Assembly: GCA_019454045.1 (NCBI GenBank)
Contig: SKCR01051205.1
Coordinates: 186,001-250,000 of the forward strand
DNA from: Zanthoxylum bungeanum
Taxonomy: Eukaryota > Streptophyta > Magnoliopsida > Sapindales > Rutaceae
DNA length: 64,000 nucleotides
Direction: 5' to 3'
The number at the start of each line of letters is the position of its first letter. Position 1 is the first letter of the stretch. Position numbers and translations under genes: made by a program. Under the pieces are notes generated by a model that saw nothing but the letters and a program-made list of their open reading frames with translations, was not told the origin of the DNA and searched no databases. This document shows positions 11,477-24,307 of this stretch, in pieces.

Positions 11477-12646
11477 TGATCGGTGGTAAACACACACGTA
11501 ACGCAAGCGCACGTATCGCTCAAGCAGTATAAAAATATCGATCCCACGATGACTTAATTTCTACTGTTGTTATTAATTATTGATTCTATTTATTTACAGG
11601 TATCTATTTAGGGTGAGAATGGATTGATTGGTTGAAAGTGGATTTGCTAAATAAATAAACAAAAATACAAAATAAAACAAATGAAATTAATAATAAAGAG
11701 AACAAACATCTAGGGTTGTGATTCTACACAATATTATTCTAATGATGAATTGATTCTCTTATATATGTGTAACAATTCAGTTGTTAACCTGGAACACGAA
11801 GATATGCAAAAGCCCCTTCCGATGGTCAGATGCAAACACCCAAAGTAACCCAATTAACTATATTCATATGCTAACTACCCGAATTCATTAAGTTCAAGTT
11901 CCAATTGTGGTTACCCACACCCGACAGGTATATGTCTATCCTGGAAGGAAATCTCCCATAAAGTGAGATCGTGAGCTATTGAATCTAATGCTAAAACCTA
12001 AAATCTATTTTCCAAGTTCATTTTAAGTTTACCACATCAATCTTATTGGTGATCAGGCAACAAGAAGCATTAAGATTAAGATTCAATAAACAAGCTTATT
12101 GTATTACCCATTATATTAGAAAATCAATTATTAACACGTAAATATTGTGCTTCATCATTTCCCTAGATTATTTTATTAGGATTAGGGGATCCACATTTAC
12201 TATTTCAAATCTAGAAATATCTCTTATTATAATATATAAATTTACATTATATTACCAACCGACCATATAAGCGGTATCCTGATTAAGTCATATTTTAATT
12301 AATTCCAACCGACCATAAATGCGGTATCCAATTAAGTAAGGTTAAAATTAATTTAATTAAGTACAACTGACCATAAATGCGATATCCAATTAAGTCAGGT
12401 TTTAAGATAATTTATATATTATAATTTAATGGAGATTAATCTAAATTATCATGATAAAAGTTTCAACATTCCCCCAGCAGAAATTAACTACAAAACATAA
12501 AAGGTAAAATAAATAAATTGTTATTACTACTACTAGAAATAAAAATACATAATTAAAAATATAAAAATTAAACACACAAGATACAGTCCTTGGATCCTTA
12601 TTAAGAACCTTAAGGAAAGTATGAACTTGGAAAATGAAATCAGCTT

Positions 12647-12657
12647 CTATTTATAGG
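12647..12657 (-). promoter_or_regulatory. LTR TATA box
   Basis: The minus strand reads CCTATAAATAG, at the same relative place as CCTATAAATACC in the E-plus LTRs (25261 and 35686). It marks the likely U3/R promoter of this LTR. Confidence 0.65.
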
Positions 12658-12671
12658 CAAATTTTAGCTTT

Positions 12672-12949
12672 GCGCGTCGCGACGCGCGTTGATTTCTGAC
12701 ACGTGTACGCGGCTTTACTGAGATGTTGACACGTGGCACGCGTCTGTCGGTAGACTGAATTATTGGCTCGGTGTCACGACGCATGAAGGTTTGGTGTCGC
12801 GACGCTGATATCATGATGACGCAAGTGATGACGCATGTTGGCAGACTAAATTATTATGCTGACGTCATGATTACGCGATGATGACGCACGTGATGACGTG
12901 TGATGACGCGTGTCGCCAGATCAATAATTATGATGATGTCATGATGACG
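12672..12949. promoter_or_regulatory. Cluster of TGACG, G-box and CpG palindromes upstream of the LTR TATA box
   Basis: Seven TGACG motifs start at 12817, 12829, 12860, 12882, 12894, 12904 and 12945. One sits inside the full palindrome TGACGTCA. G-boxes CACGTG occur at 12700, 12730 and 12887. A perfect 16-base palindrome GCGCGTCGCGACGCGC lies at 12672-12687. Plant bZIP factors bind TGACG and CACGTG sites, so this is a plausible stress- or hormone-responsive LTR enhancer. Only the motifs are seen; binding is inferred. Confidence 0.55.
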
Positions 12950-13207
12950 CATGTCGACAGTATAGTAATTGAGGCGCGTCGTAATGCAGAGAGCTTGCGC
13001 GTCGCGACGTGTGAACGGTGAATTTCTATTTTTGCCCTTTTGTCCATTTTTTTATCGTTTTAGCCCCAAGTTGATTCCATTGAGTCCCAAAATTTTATTT
13101 ATCTGCAAAATACACAAAAACACATCAAAAAATTCATAAAACCCGAGAAAATAAATAAAATATTAGGTCAAATGGGCGGTAAATAGTGACTTATTTTCCG
13201 CCCATCA

Positions 13208-15590
13208 CACCCCCAAACCTAACATTTTGCTAGTCCTTGAGCAAAACAAACAAAATTAAATTAAAATTAAAATTAATCTAAGCCACTTTCGTAGGGATCA
13301 TGGTTGCATTTAGCGTATGCAACAAGCCTTTAAACCCTTAGGTGTCCCTAGTGGATGAGTTATAGTCTCGTGAGGGTTTACAGCGACGATACCCACAAAC
13401 GTCAATTACATGCACATGCAATCACATTTAAAATAAAAGAAAGAAAGAAATAAAATAAATGAAAATAATAGCTATATATACAATGTCCTCAGAGAATGTC
13501 TAGCAACAAAGTTAAAGGAACCTTCAAAATGCATACTACAACTAAAATCCTTTCCTTTGAGCAAAGTATCTAAATCAAACTCTAAGTGTGTGTGTGTGTG
13601 TGTGAATAATTCTGCAAACAGCTTCGATTCTAAGTTATTAACTAGGTGAGTTTGTCTAAATTCTCAATAGTTAATGGGTCAAACCAACCTGACTATCTAA
13701 AATTATTATGTTTGCTACAAAATGCGTAAAGTGAGGTATGTGATTTTTTTTAAGCTTTACCGTTTGACGCGAACGATCATTGCTTACCGAGGCAAGATGT
13801 CTGGTTATTAAGTAGAAGCTTATTTATTAACTAACTCAAGTCGTACCGTGTGACGCGAACACTCACTGCTGGCCAGGTAAGACGCCCGGTTATTAAGTAA
13901 GAACTCGGTCAGTTTTTTTCTTTTTTTTTTATCATACCTCACATCATAAATAAATACAAACAGAAGTAGATATTCAGGCAAATGGTCATTCATCATCCAC
14001 CGATTATTAAAACTAGTCATTTTGTCAATTCCTTATTTTTTAACTGATACAGAATTATTTTTTTAGTGCATATGAGTCTGACCTAGATAATAGGCTCAAA
14101 GTCCAGAATAAAAGTGAAATTAGCATTTATCTTTTCCTAGAACTTTTTACTAAGACAAACAATATCATCGTTAGACACATTTTTTTTTTTGACTTTTTGA
14201 ATAAAGCATGCAAAAAAAATTAAAACATGCAAGACACGCAAAACACACGACATGCATGGAAGAAAAACATAACGGAGAAAGCAAATAAAAATAAACAACC
14301 TTACTCCCAAACTTAAACCTAGTATTGTCCCCAATGCGTTACAAAAGAAAAATAAGGGAACAATGGTACACGTTCTCTTAGGGGCCATTTTTTATTTATT
14401 TTTTTTTTTAAAAAAAAAAATATTCGGCAGAATTTCCCCTAATTTTCAAGATTTCAAAATTTTTCACCCTAAAATTTCTAACACTTCAACAATTCATAAA
14501 TCACAAACAGTCTTCACCCTCAATACTACAAATTCAACAACCAAAATTTTTCAATCCACCACAATCAAATTAACCACACCAAATATTCATAACCACAACT
14601 TAGAACAAAATCAACTACAAACAACACACCTTCAAACTGCAAATCACAATTTTCGACTACAAATATTCACAAATTTTGCACAAACACAGTGATAAAATTA
14701 AAATTAAAATTAAAAAAGAAAGTGAGTCAGGGAACTTGATTTTTTCCGTAAGTTGTGTCCTAAATTCGAGTGACTTACACGCAAATGGAGGTAGCTTGAG
14801 TTCCAAATCCGAGCTTTACACACGTAAATGAGGGTTGGGTTTCGTTTGGGAAGTGATTTCGTGGGTTTTAATGAGTTTGGTTGAAGGATTTTGGCGAATT
14901 CAAGGACGGATTTTTGGAGGAAGTTGAGAGAAAATGAAGGAGATGGAGATGATATGTGAAAGGTTGATGTTTTTAGATTTGGAATCGCGTGCACATCACG
15001 AGGTGTAGTGTATTCGATATCGCGATGCGCAGCCCTAAAAATAGGGGTTGTTCATGTGTATGTCAACGCATCGCGACACATGGGGTTTACAAGTCGCGAT
15101 GTGAATTTTTTTTAAATAAAATCGAGTCATTTGATGAATATATCCACTAGGACGCGTATCAAGAGTTGACTCCTTACTCTGCCGTCTCTACTGAATTGAC
15201 TTTTTAACTTCGTGATTTTGTCAAACTTTATTCCGTGATAACCCCATTTTTACTAGTTTGCTCTGTTTTAAGTGCTCCGTCTGTGTTTTTCCTTGGAAAA
15301 ATAATATACAAATTAAAAAATCTACAACATGTATACAAAATATAAAATTTAAATTTAAATGAAAATAAAATTTGCATGTGTTGCCTCTCTGCTAGCGCTA
15401 AATTTATCGTCTTCAGCCACACGTGACTGAAGTCCATCTGTCAATGAGGCTTCAACGTGGTTTTGGACGTCCGATTGAGGACAATCCCATGAGCGTTGCT
15501 TTTGAAGGGTCTCTTCCAACGATGAAGTGGCCAAAAGATTTTTGTCTCATTCAATGCTTGTGCCACCTTCTTAAACTTTATCGCACCAGT
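13208..15590 (-). mobile_element. 3' non-coding region of the decayed Athila-like element
   Basis: The part next to the LTR matches, in inverse orientation, the 3' region of E-plus (34870-35060), including the block ending in CTAGTGGACGAG. An 86-bp imperfect tandem duplication lies near 13757-13920, and a second polypurine-like phrase (CCCAAACTTAAACCT) near 14307. A GT run occurs near 13585. The stretch 14380-14700 is A- and C-rich and its open frame is low-complexity. Short ORFs here (13820-14020, 14137-14388, 14710-14994) show no family resemblance. Confidence 0.6.
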
Positions 15591-15593
15591 GGT

Positions 15594-16400
15594 CTACAAA
15601 AGAAATGAAAATAAATCAGGAGGTCTCGTATGAAGTTTGACTTTGAATGGTTGTACCATTCTGTCAAGCTTCTGGGCAATGTCCTTGTTGTGTACTCCCC
15701 AATACAGTGATGTTTCTCTTGAAGTCATGAGATTTTCAATGTGGTCAGACACTTGCTCTGCATCTTGCTCCACTTTTTCGTCACAGATGTATTTCATTAT
15801 TTCATTGTTCAGCTCTTCATCTGTGATCTGTGAAATGCATGATCCATAAGTGTCAACCTGAGGATGTAAAGATATGTCAGGCCTTCATCCTATGTGGTTA
15901 GTATGAACGGCTCGGGTAGCTCTTCTGTTTGTTTCTCCTCAAAATTACAATCAGCGACCAAAGAATTATCTAGATCAGATTGAGATTCTTCATGTTCAGA
16001 CTTGTGAACTAATACCTCTGACTCTTGATACTGCTCAGCCTCTTCCCATGTTAAGGTGTCATCGTGAAATCTTTGGTACTTGAAGGCTTCATCAGTGTCA
16101 TCTAAAATTGCTCCATGAGGTATGTAGCTCTGGTTTTCTATTAATTGTCTCGCTTGATCTATCATTCTTTAAATGGATGCCGCTTGACTCTTAAACATTT
16201 CAACAATTGCATCAAGTTTAGCTTCCCGTTTCTTGACCATGTCCATCAACTGTCTTATCTCTGATGGTTCAGGTTTTTGATGAAGATCATAGGTTGATGG
16301 TGGATAAGATGGAAAATATGGTTCAGTGAAATATGTTGGTTCATCGTACTATGAAGGATTCTGATAGTTCTGCCACCCTGAATTATAATTATACGTGCAA
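15594..16400 (-). pseudogene. Gag remnant of the decayed Athila-like element
   Basis: Minus-strand readings near 16330-16400 give NYNSGWQNYQNPS, typical of the glutamine/asparagine-rich linker at the Gag C-terminus, and near 15890-16165 an acidic stretch (MIDQARQLIENQSYIPHG). Another piece lies at 15594-15797. The frames are interrupted by stops, and no protease, reverse transcriptase or integrase is found between these pieces and the 3' region. This element has therefore lost pol, or the pieces are out of order. A copia LTR cuts it off at 16403. Confidence 0.5.
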
Positions 16401-16402
16401 TG

Positions 16403-19163
16403 TGTTGGGGTTTTATCAGGGCGGCACAGCCGAAGAAGCGTGGTTCGGGCGAAATCGTAATTTAAAATTTTTAAACTTACGAATAAATTATTCAATATCC
16501 AATATTAATAATTCATTCATATTTCACCTAAATATATTTATTCGATATCATATAACGACATAAATAATATGGAGACATCGCGAAACTTTTGCGAAAATAT
16601 TTTTCCGCAAAATAGCATAAAACGCATTTCTGACTGAACCGACCGACTAATGTACATGGGGACTACCCAGGTCAGCCCCAAAAATATTTGGACAGTTCGT
16701 GGACTGCCCGAACAGTTACCAGTTCACTGTTTGGGCATCTGTTACCCGGTAACGCAGTTTTTCACCGTTTTAGCTTATTTTCACTCCGAAATAATTTCCG
16801 ATAATTATTTTCTTGGGAAATTAAAATAAACTTATTTATTTTAATTACTCAATACTTAAAATCTGAAATTTCAAACCAAGAAATCAAATTTCTTATAATT
16901 ACCGAATTAACCCGAGAACTTTGCATTTTGATTATTTTGGTTCTCAAATTGTCAAATACATATTTAAGTGATTCCAAATCAATACCAAAATGATTTATAC
17001 ATGTCTAATACATGAAAATATAAATTACAACACAAAATCCAAATTTTTGTCAAATTGCCGAGAAACCCTAGAATTTTCTAGGTTTTGCATTTTAGTCCTT
17101 TCTTGTTCAAAATAAGTCAAGATCAAATCCAATCAATCCCAAATTTAATATGTATCATATACACACCATAATATATCACATATATGAAAAGCCCTAAAAT
17201 TGGAATAGGTTAAGAGCCCTAATTTCTCAAATTACTCCAATTGATCAATTTACACTAAATTGAATAAATCCAATACTTTAATCAATTCTTTAACGCACCA
17301 AACAAGTCTCACCACTTGAAATAACTCAAGAAAAATTCTAGGTCATAAATGTGTGGCCTTAAAACTCTAGAATGGCAACTTGATTACTAATTAATCAAAA
17401 GAATGTTTAATAACTAATTATAAGCATACTTTGTTAATAAACATGCAAACATATTTCCAACAAGTCTCAAACCAATTTAATTACATACTTAAAGAGTAGA
17501 GAAAATTCTAAGCAACATACGTTGAAGCTTAGAAACATGGAAATATTTTTCTAGTTGAAAAAAGTTGGAAAATACTTACAAAATCAAAATTTCCATAAGC
17601 TTTTTCCTTTGTTCTTCAAGCTTTTTCTCTCCAACTTTACTTGTAATTTTATTTGGTAACTTGTGTTATTGAAAGAAAATGAAACAAAAAAAAATCTTAT
17701 ATACTTTCTTAAATGGGCGTGAATGTGAGAAAATACAAATGCAAGATTTTGTTAATTTCATTTCACAAGTTACTTGTTTGATTTGGTAACTATTACCTTA
17801 AAGTAAATCAACAACTGTTACCAATAAAATGGTGCCATTTCCTAACCATTAATCATGTAAAAGATATTTATGAAATAATTACTTTAATCATTTAACATTT
17901 AAATAATTAAATACAAATATCTTAAATATATGTATTATATTTACATTAAATATCTCAAATACATATATTAATGATATATGTCAAATATCTCAATTTGAAA
18001 ATTAATTAATGTTTATTTAATAATATCAAATATTAAATACAAATACACATTAATTACGAAATGACCATTAGGTCCATTTGCATGTATTTTTCGTTTAACA
18101 GTTAAACGATTTATAAATAATCTTCATTATTCATAAAAGTTGCCCTAGTGCTCTACAAGTATATCTCATTAATGAGAGTCTCTAGATTCAGGTATATTCG
18201 TCACGAAATCCAATTTCGTGTCCATAATTTACCCACCTGTAAATTATGACGACAACAGATAAACTCGCTGAATCATACAGGTCGAGGTCATTACATACGT
18301 AGAATCCCTCCGTCACAGGTATCCGGATTATCCCAGAGATATAGATATAAACGTCAAATCTTTATAGGTACAATCCTGTCGATTTATCTATTAGCAATCT
18401 TCTAAATAAAACTCGGAACTTACTTCCGAGATATACCACGACCATGGATTTAACAGACTGCTAATCATATAATAAACACATATGCCAAGTACACAGGACT
18501 GACGGATCCTATCTTGATACACAAAGGATATTATGAGTATGAGTCCACACCCAATGAACAGGCGGAGGTCTGATCTTAATAGATCGGTGACGTGACTACC
18601 ATCTAAGGGTGGAAGATAACTCATATATACACAGTGGTATCTCAAGTCAAAGAATCAATATGCTACTCAACCCGAGAAGATTCCTATTGACGTTGGTGTA
18701 CTATCTATTAGGTAATCTTGGGTGAGTCGTTCAGTATCTATCAAATAAACACCTATACGTCTATACGAGTATCCCGAGACTCATGGTTCATTGGGATAAA
18801 CCATCAGACTAAGTCCGATATACGACATGTACTGGTCTCAGCGAATTTTACTAACTGACCCGTGTCAGTAAATCTTGACCAGGAACTTTATTTGTTAATA
18901 TATATCTAGTAATGACACTTCCCAATGTCAATTACAAGCTAAGTTGTAATTGCGCACTACATTATATATTATCGGGTCTTTGTCTAATATATATATCACT
19001 AAACATGATTTAGTTTCAATCTAATGAATTAGATCGAATATATATAATAAAAGACAAGAGATACAACTATAAATAAGTAATATTATGGAAAAATATATTG
19101 CCCGTATTCATGAATCGGACATAAAAATGATCTGGATTGGCGCTCCGAGCACCAACCCTAATA
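16403..19163 (-). mobile_element. LTR of copia-type element, family X, copy 1
   Basis: This 2.76-kb block matches 57306-59838 over its whole length. On the minus strand it starts (T)ATTAGGGTTGGTGCTCGGAG and ends CCCCAACA. The start is preceded by a purine tract, CAAGTGGGAGAAAT, the usual copia polypurine tract. The first base pair TG is mutated to TA here but intact in the second copy. Short ORFs inside it (16333-16563, 18391-18645) have no recognisable product. Confidence 0.7.
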
Positions 19164-19530
19164 ATTTCTCCCACTTGCTCTAGTGCCAATCCACGGTATC
19201 ATATACACATCTCAATGTGTATCACATACTCATGGCCCTCAAGAACTCATCTAGCGCTCAAGAAGTAGGCAACAACGAGTAGGTCCGCTATAACATATTG
19301 AGTTTGTCAAACAAACCCAATTGTTTCCCATAGCCAGCATCATAATATTTTGTAGAAACTAAGTTCTACATCAATATGACTCAGATGCCACATCATCATT
19401 GTGCTTCAGCTACTAAGTTGTCTAATTATTTACGGATCAAATCTAAAATACTATGTAGACAACCGCAAACACAACACTAATATCAAACTTCTAATCTATA
19501 AGGTCATTATGCAACTTCATAAGTCGATAG
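19164..19530 (-). mobile_element. Internal 3' remnant of family X, copy 1
   Basis: It matches the start of the internal region at 59839-60165, including CTCTAGTGCCAATCCA(C/T)GGTATC. The match stops where a plus-strand LTR begins at 19531, so a second element was inserted here or deleted the rest. Confidence 0.65.
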
Positions 19531-21036
19531 TGTTGGGATTTATGTCCTAGAGCTTCATGTATATAAACGGAATTGATTATTGTAATAATAATAAATGCAT
19601 TATTCATTTTAACAAAGTTGTTTGATTTATATCGCATATTGTACAATTGTCTTGTTTACCTTGATTACTCTTGTACCTTCAGACTTAGTGTATGTTTGAT
19701 GCACAAGAGGATTTAAGTCTGAAGTTAGTAATTTAAATAGTCCGTAGAGAGCAAACAAAGAGGGTACTTTGTTTGTGGTTTATCTATAGTTGCAGTCCAT
19801 TCTATACTTGTATGACGACCTTGATCCGGAATCGTTCATGTAGTGACATGCGAATAGAGGCACCTTGTATGATGAGATCATATAAGACAAGACTCAGATA
19901 AGTACGAATTTCTTTTAATATTCGTTAACCGAAGAAATTCATTTTATCTAATAGATGGTCATATATGGATTCGATCTTAATCCTAAGTGTACTACGAACT
20001 CCTGCATGATAGGCTATGTCCTTTGATTTACTATGGTGATGTTGGCGTTGCATTCCCAGCCAATAACTACGTATTTTGGGGATAATTTTGGTGTGTAGCT
20101 GGGAACGTTTTACATAGATATGGAATTCACTCCTTCTTACGAGAAGTAGAAGAATATCCTTTTTAAGAGTTGATTCAGGACTTGAACAATTTGAGCGCTC
20201 AACTTTTTTATTGCGAACAGAAAGTTTTATATTCATAATTGTTATGAATTAATTGTTCATTATAGAATCAATGGTGCTTAAGAGACAAAATATTTAGAGG
20301 GATTTTAACGGACTTTTGACCCGACTCTATTTATGAGATATTTGTGAAGGGCTATATCCATATGTAATGACTATATCGATAAACACCGAAGTTGTTCGGT
20401 TTTATTTTATCCATCTACGGTAACGGGAGTTTAACTTTGAGTTTTTAGTGGAATAACGCAGAGTCAATAATTCGTAATATTTGATTAAAGAGTTTAATTA
20501 ATATTTCGGAATTATTGGAGCTCGGAACCGTAGGTCCATTTGGTCATCGTACTAGCTCGATTAACTGTAGCAAACATAATATAATTAGATTGTCTAATTA
20601 TATGCTCACTTTATATTTATATAATATTAATGAGATTAATAATATTTATTGTCCCAAATGAAAACTATATTAAATTAGTTTAACTTAATGTTTTCTAGAA
20701 TTCTTTGATTATGAGAAAATCAAGTCTTGATTATGAGATAATCAAGTTAGTAATAATTATGAGATAATTACTACAATATAATTGAAGGTAAATAAATCAT
20801 TATTAATATATTGATTTTTATTTACCATTGGAGACAAATCCATATGGCTTACCATGTCATCCAAGCAATTATGTCTATTAGGTAGCTTGGATACACCTAA
20901 TAGTTTTGTCATTAGCTAATGCATTTTATGATTTGGTATGGCCTCTACATTTATGTGTTTGTCATTGAAAGAAAGCATTGAATGCTTAATAACAAAGCCA
21001 TTGTCTTTAACTTAACATTTCTTATGCTTTGATATG
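19531..21036 (+). mobile_element. Copia-type LTR, element Y, left part
   Basis: It begins TGTTGGGATTTATGTCCTAG, a typical plant copia LTR start, in plus orientation. It stops at 21036 where the E-minus LTR begins. The sequence at 45244-46070 appears to be the right part of the same element. The open frame on the minus strand at 19925-20236 has no recognisable product and I treat it as chance. Confidence 0.55.
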
Positions 21037-23069
21037 TGACCGGTGCGTAATCACACGCGTATAATGCAAGCGCATGCATCGTTCAAGTAGTATAAAAAGT
21101 ATCGATCCCACGAGGACTTAAAACCTTTTGTTATCAATTTATGAAGTTAAATGTTTACAAGTATCTAATGGATTGATTGTTTGATTGAGTGATGACTTTA
21201 AAATTAAAACAAGTAAATAAAATTGCTTGAAAGTAGATTGAAGAAAATTCAAATTTATAAAACTATCTAGGGTTGTGAATCCTTCCAATAACTTTTTAAA
21301 AGATGAAGTGGATATTTTACATTTGTGTAATATATTGGTTTATTAACCTGGAACACGAAATTATGTAAAAGCCTCTTCTGAAGGTCAAATACAAATACCC
21401 AGTATAACCTAATTAATCATATTCCTATGTTAACCAAGTTATCTGAATTTATTAAGATTAAGTTCCAATTATGGCTACCCCCGCCCGACAGGTATATTCC
21501 TATCCTGTAAGGAAATCTATTAAAGGTGATCGTGGGCTATTAAGTCTAAGGTCTTAAACCTAAAATCTGTTTTCCAAGTTCATTTTAAGTTTACTAGTTC
21601 AATTTTATTAATGGACAGTTAATAAAAAGCATTATGATTAAGGCTCAATAAATAAACATTTATATTACCCAAACTGTAATTTAACCTCTTATAAACCAGT
21701 GATATTGGATTTCATCACAACCCCAGATAACTGGCTTAGTTACGACACATATTTACGGGTAGTAAAAACTTAAATAAAATAAAAAACATAAAGTAAAATA
21801 CTGAAAATTAAATGCTGAAAAGTAAATGCTGAAAGTAAATTACTGAAAAGTGAATACTGAAAGTAAATTGCTGAAAGTAAATTGCTGAAAAGTAAATGCT
21901 GAAAGTAAATTGCTGAAAAGTAAATGCTGAAAGTAAATTGCTGAAAAGTAAATAAAGTAAAAGTACAATAAAAGAAAATGCTGAGGTAAAATGATCCACT
22001 TTTATTACTTCTATTTTAGATATATCCCTTAATATAATATATTAACTTTGCATGATAATTACCAACCAGCCATATAGGCGGAATCCAGATTAAGTCAAAT
22101 TAATAATTAATTACCAACCGACCAATCAGGCGGTATCCAGTTTAGTCAGGTTAAAACCAATTTAAATAATTACCAACCGACCAATATGGCGGTATCATCG
22201 TTAAGTCAGGTTTTAACTAGTTTATATATTATAATTAAGGGAGATTAATCTAAATATTAGTAATAAAAGTTTTACTGAAAAGTAAAAACTAAAAATTAAA
22301 GAAAGAAAAGTATTGTGCGTAAAAGTAAATTGCGGAAAGTAAAAACTGAAAAGTAAAGAAAAGAAAGTGTGAAAGCGGAAATTAATTACTGAAAGCTGTA
22401 AATAAACAAACAAGATACAATCTTCTTAGTATTCTTAAGGAATTCCTTAGAAGAAAGTATGAATTTACAAATGAAATGGCTTGGTATTTATAGGTAAAAT
22501 TTTGCCTCCATCAAATCATCCGCCAAATCCATTATTAATTGCTCCACTAATTGCTCCACCAAATCCATTATTAATTGCTCCACTAATTTCTTATCGTGTT
22601 TGGTTGTGATTTGATAATTTTTATTATTATTTTTTTTTTTTTTTGCTTTGAAAATGATTGAAAATGACTTTAATAATTACACACAACACACTTATGTATG
22701 GTTCATCAATTTCGGGCATGAAATCTTCATAATTCGAAATTATTTTGTCTTTAAAAGTTGTATATCTTTGAGTCTTCTTTAATCTGGAACTTGAATCAGC
22801 TCAATCTGATATCGGAGTAAAAAGTTATGCCCAAAATACGATAGATGCGTAAAACTGGAATTTCCAAAACTGCACTTCGTTAAAACGCCCTTTCAAGTTT
22901 CCAATCTCCAAAATTAATATGTCAAGTCCAATTTTTGGCCCTTATTTGACCCACATTTCGTCCTAAATGATTTCATTGTGTCCAATATTATTTTATCTTT
23001 AAAATAAACTAAAACACATCAAAACGTTCATCAAATCCGAGAAACTAAACAAAATATTAAGTAAAAGGG
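21037..23069 (-). mobile_element. 3' LTR of E-minus
   Basis: The outer end reads ACGCACCGGTCA on the minus strand at 21037. The LTR contains the pyrimidine-CAG minisatellite (about 21796-21960 and 22270-22390), the GGTCGGTTGG hairpin repeats (22060-22205) and a TATA region near 22485. At about 23069 it joins directly to 3' non-coding sequence. Comparison with 34075-35090 in E-plus shows that about 1 kb, including the polypurine tract and the first bases of the LTR, has been deleted. Confidence 0.75.
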
Positions 23070-23465
23070 GCGGTAAAAGGAAATAAACAAAAATTAACTT
23101 ATTCCGAAATAGGTTTTAGACACGTCTCAGGAGTGGAAACTCCTTACTCAGCTATCTCTTACCAATTTCACCTTTTTAGTCAAAATAAAAACGCAAAATA
23201 TTTTTGTAATTTTTGAAAATTTTTCAATTTTTTTGTATTTTTCGAAAAAATTTGGACTAAAAATAAAAACAACACACCACTAAAAACAAGATACTGATCA
23301 ACTAATTCCCTCCCCCAAACCTAAATGAGACATTGTCCCCAATGTCTTAAACAGTAGAAGAAGCGTTTAGAAAATAGTACCTGGTTAGCTGAAATTCTAC
23401 ACGAAAAGTTAAAGGTTAGATCCAGATTAATCTGACGCATCATACCACGATCGTCCTCGGACCAA
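23070..23465 (-). other. E-minus 3' non-coding sequence after LOG
   Basis: It matches 33640-34073 of E-plus in inverse orientation, including the phrase GACATTGTCCCCAATGTC near 23325. No coding region. Confidence 0.7.
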
Positions 23466-24059
23466 TTATCTTTGAAATAATAGGGTCAATTGTGGTTCAT
23501 AGGCTAAGATTTGGTCAATTAGATCCGGAGCAGTTCTGGCAGTAAAGAGGAGTTCTTTCATAGGTTTTGTCACGAACCCATTTCTCCGGGCATCATCAAG
23601 AAAAACACAAAGAAAATCATAAAATCCTTCAATGTTGTACAGTCCAAGTGGTTTCTGGTGTATGTTCAAGTTTGCCCAAGATAATACTGTAAAAAATTCC
23701 TCCAATGTACCCAAGCCACCTAGCAAAGCAATAAAAGCATCAGCACGGTTAATCATTTCTACCAGTCGTTCAGACATACCTGTCACAATTAGCTCTTCTC
23801 TGTTTGATGGTCCAATAAGATTTGCCTCCGCCAATGGTTTTGGGATGATTCCCAAAACGTGACTGCCTCCCTCATGTACAGCTTTTAAAACGATCCCCAT
23901 AAGTCCAAGATTGCCTCTGCCATATACTAAGTGCATATTCCTTGCAGCTAAGACTCGACCCATTTCCTATGTTGCCTCTACGCATTGTGTTTTAACACCA
24001 ACACTAGTACCGCAAAACACACAGATGTTTTCAACTCGTCTTCTTGAAGTGGCTTCCAT
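23466..24059 (-). pseudogene. Retrotransposon-borne LOG homologue (cytokinin nucleoside 5'-monophosphate phosphoribohydrolase), copy 2
   Basis: The minus-strand frame starts with an ATG at 24059. Codon 31 is a TAG stop (23967-23969) where E-plus has a glutamine codon, and the frame then stays open to 23466. It shows ICVFCG at the N-terminus, then GLMGIV, HVLGIIPK, SERLVEM, the signature region LGGLGTLEE and a C-terminal KELLFTARTAPDLI. LOG enzymes cleave the ribose-phosphate from cytokinin nucleotides to release the free base in the cytosol. The signature PGGxGTxxE has its proline replaced by leucine here, and the upstream YGGG loop reads YGRG. There are no introns, whereas plant LOG genes have several, so the copy came from a spliced RNA. 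It lies in the same place as the E-plus copy, between the extra ORF and the 3' LTR. Confidence 0.85.
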
Positions 24060-24307
24060 GTTTTACTCTGGATGTCTTCAAAAGTGCAATGATGAGTTGA
24101 ATTTATAATACCTGAAAAGGGTGAGTAAAATAATAGCACTAGTACCTGCCAAATGACAATTATTAGTTAAACAGTAAAAAAATCGTGATAGTCAAAAGGT
24201 TTGATCCTGTCGGAGAAAATAAAAGAAAACAACAAAACAGATTACAATTATTAGGAAAAGACAAAGAGATATAATATGTACAAGAAAAGTAGCGGCTTGA
24301 TTGACGT

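Larger units (their letters stand above)
11477..13207 (-). mobile_element. 3' LTR of a decayed Athila-like Ty3/gypsy element
   Basis: On the minus strand the LTR runs from TGATGGGCGG at 13207 to CCACCGATCA at 11477, about 1.73 kb. The start is preceded by a polypurine tract, TTAGGTTTGGGGGTG. The layout parallels the E-plus and E-minus LTRs: a TATA box, then the GGTATCC/CCGACCATA repeats near 12255-12390, and the same conserved end region with CGATCCCACGATGACTTAA at 11550. Its upstream part is unusually CpG-rich. It is a different subfamily from the elements further right. Confidence 0.8.

Noticed and set aside
14363..14692. 109-codon ORF rich in Asn and Thr
   Set aside because: It is a low-complexity A/C-rich stretch inside element 3' non-coding DNA, with no family resemblance.
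21796..21960. CRISPR-like periodic array
   Set aside because: Units are short and contiguous with no unique spacers; it is a minisatellite within an LTR, in plant DNA.
21808..21999. Hydrophobic membrane-protein ORFs (also 22222-22413, 40917-41132, 42037-42339, 43232-43474)
   Set aside because: The phenylalanine-rich sequence comes from translating the TTTACTTTTCAG repeat.
23466..24059. LOG as an ordinary host gene near retrotransposons
   Set aside because: It has no introns, carries a stop, and lies at the same place inside two separate Athila-like elements.
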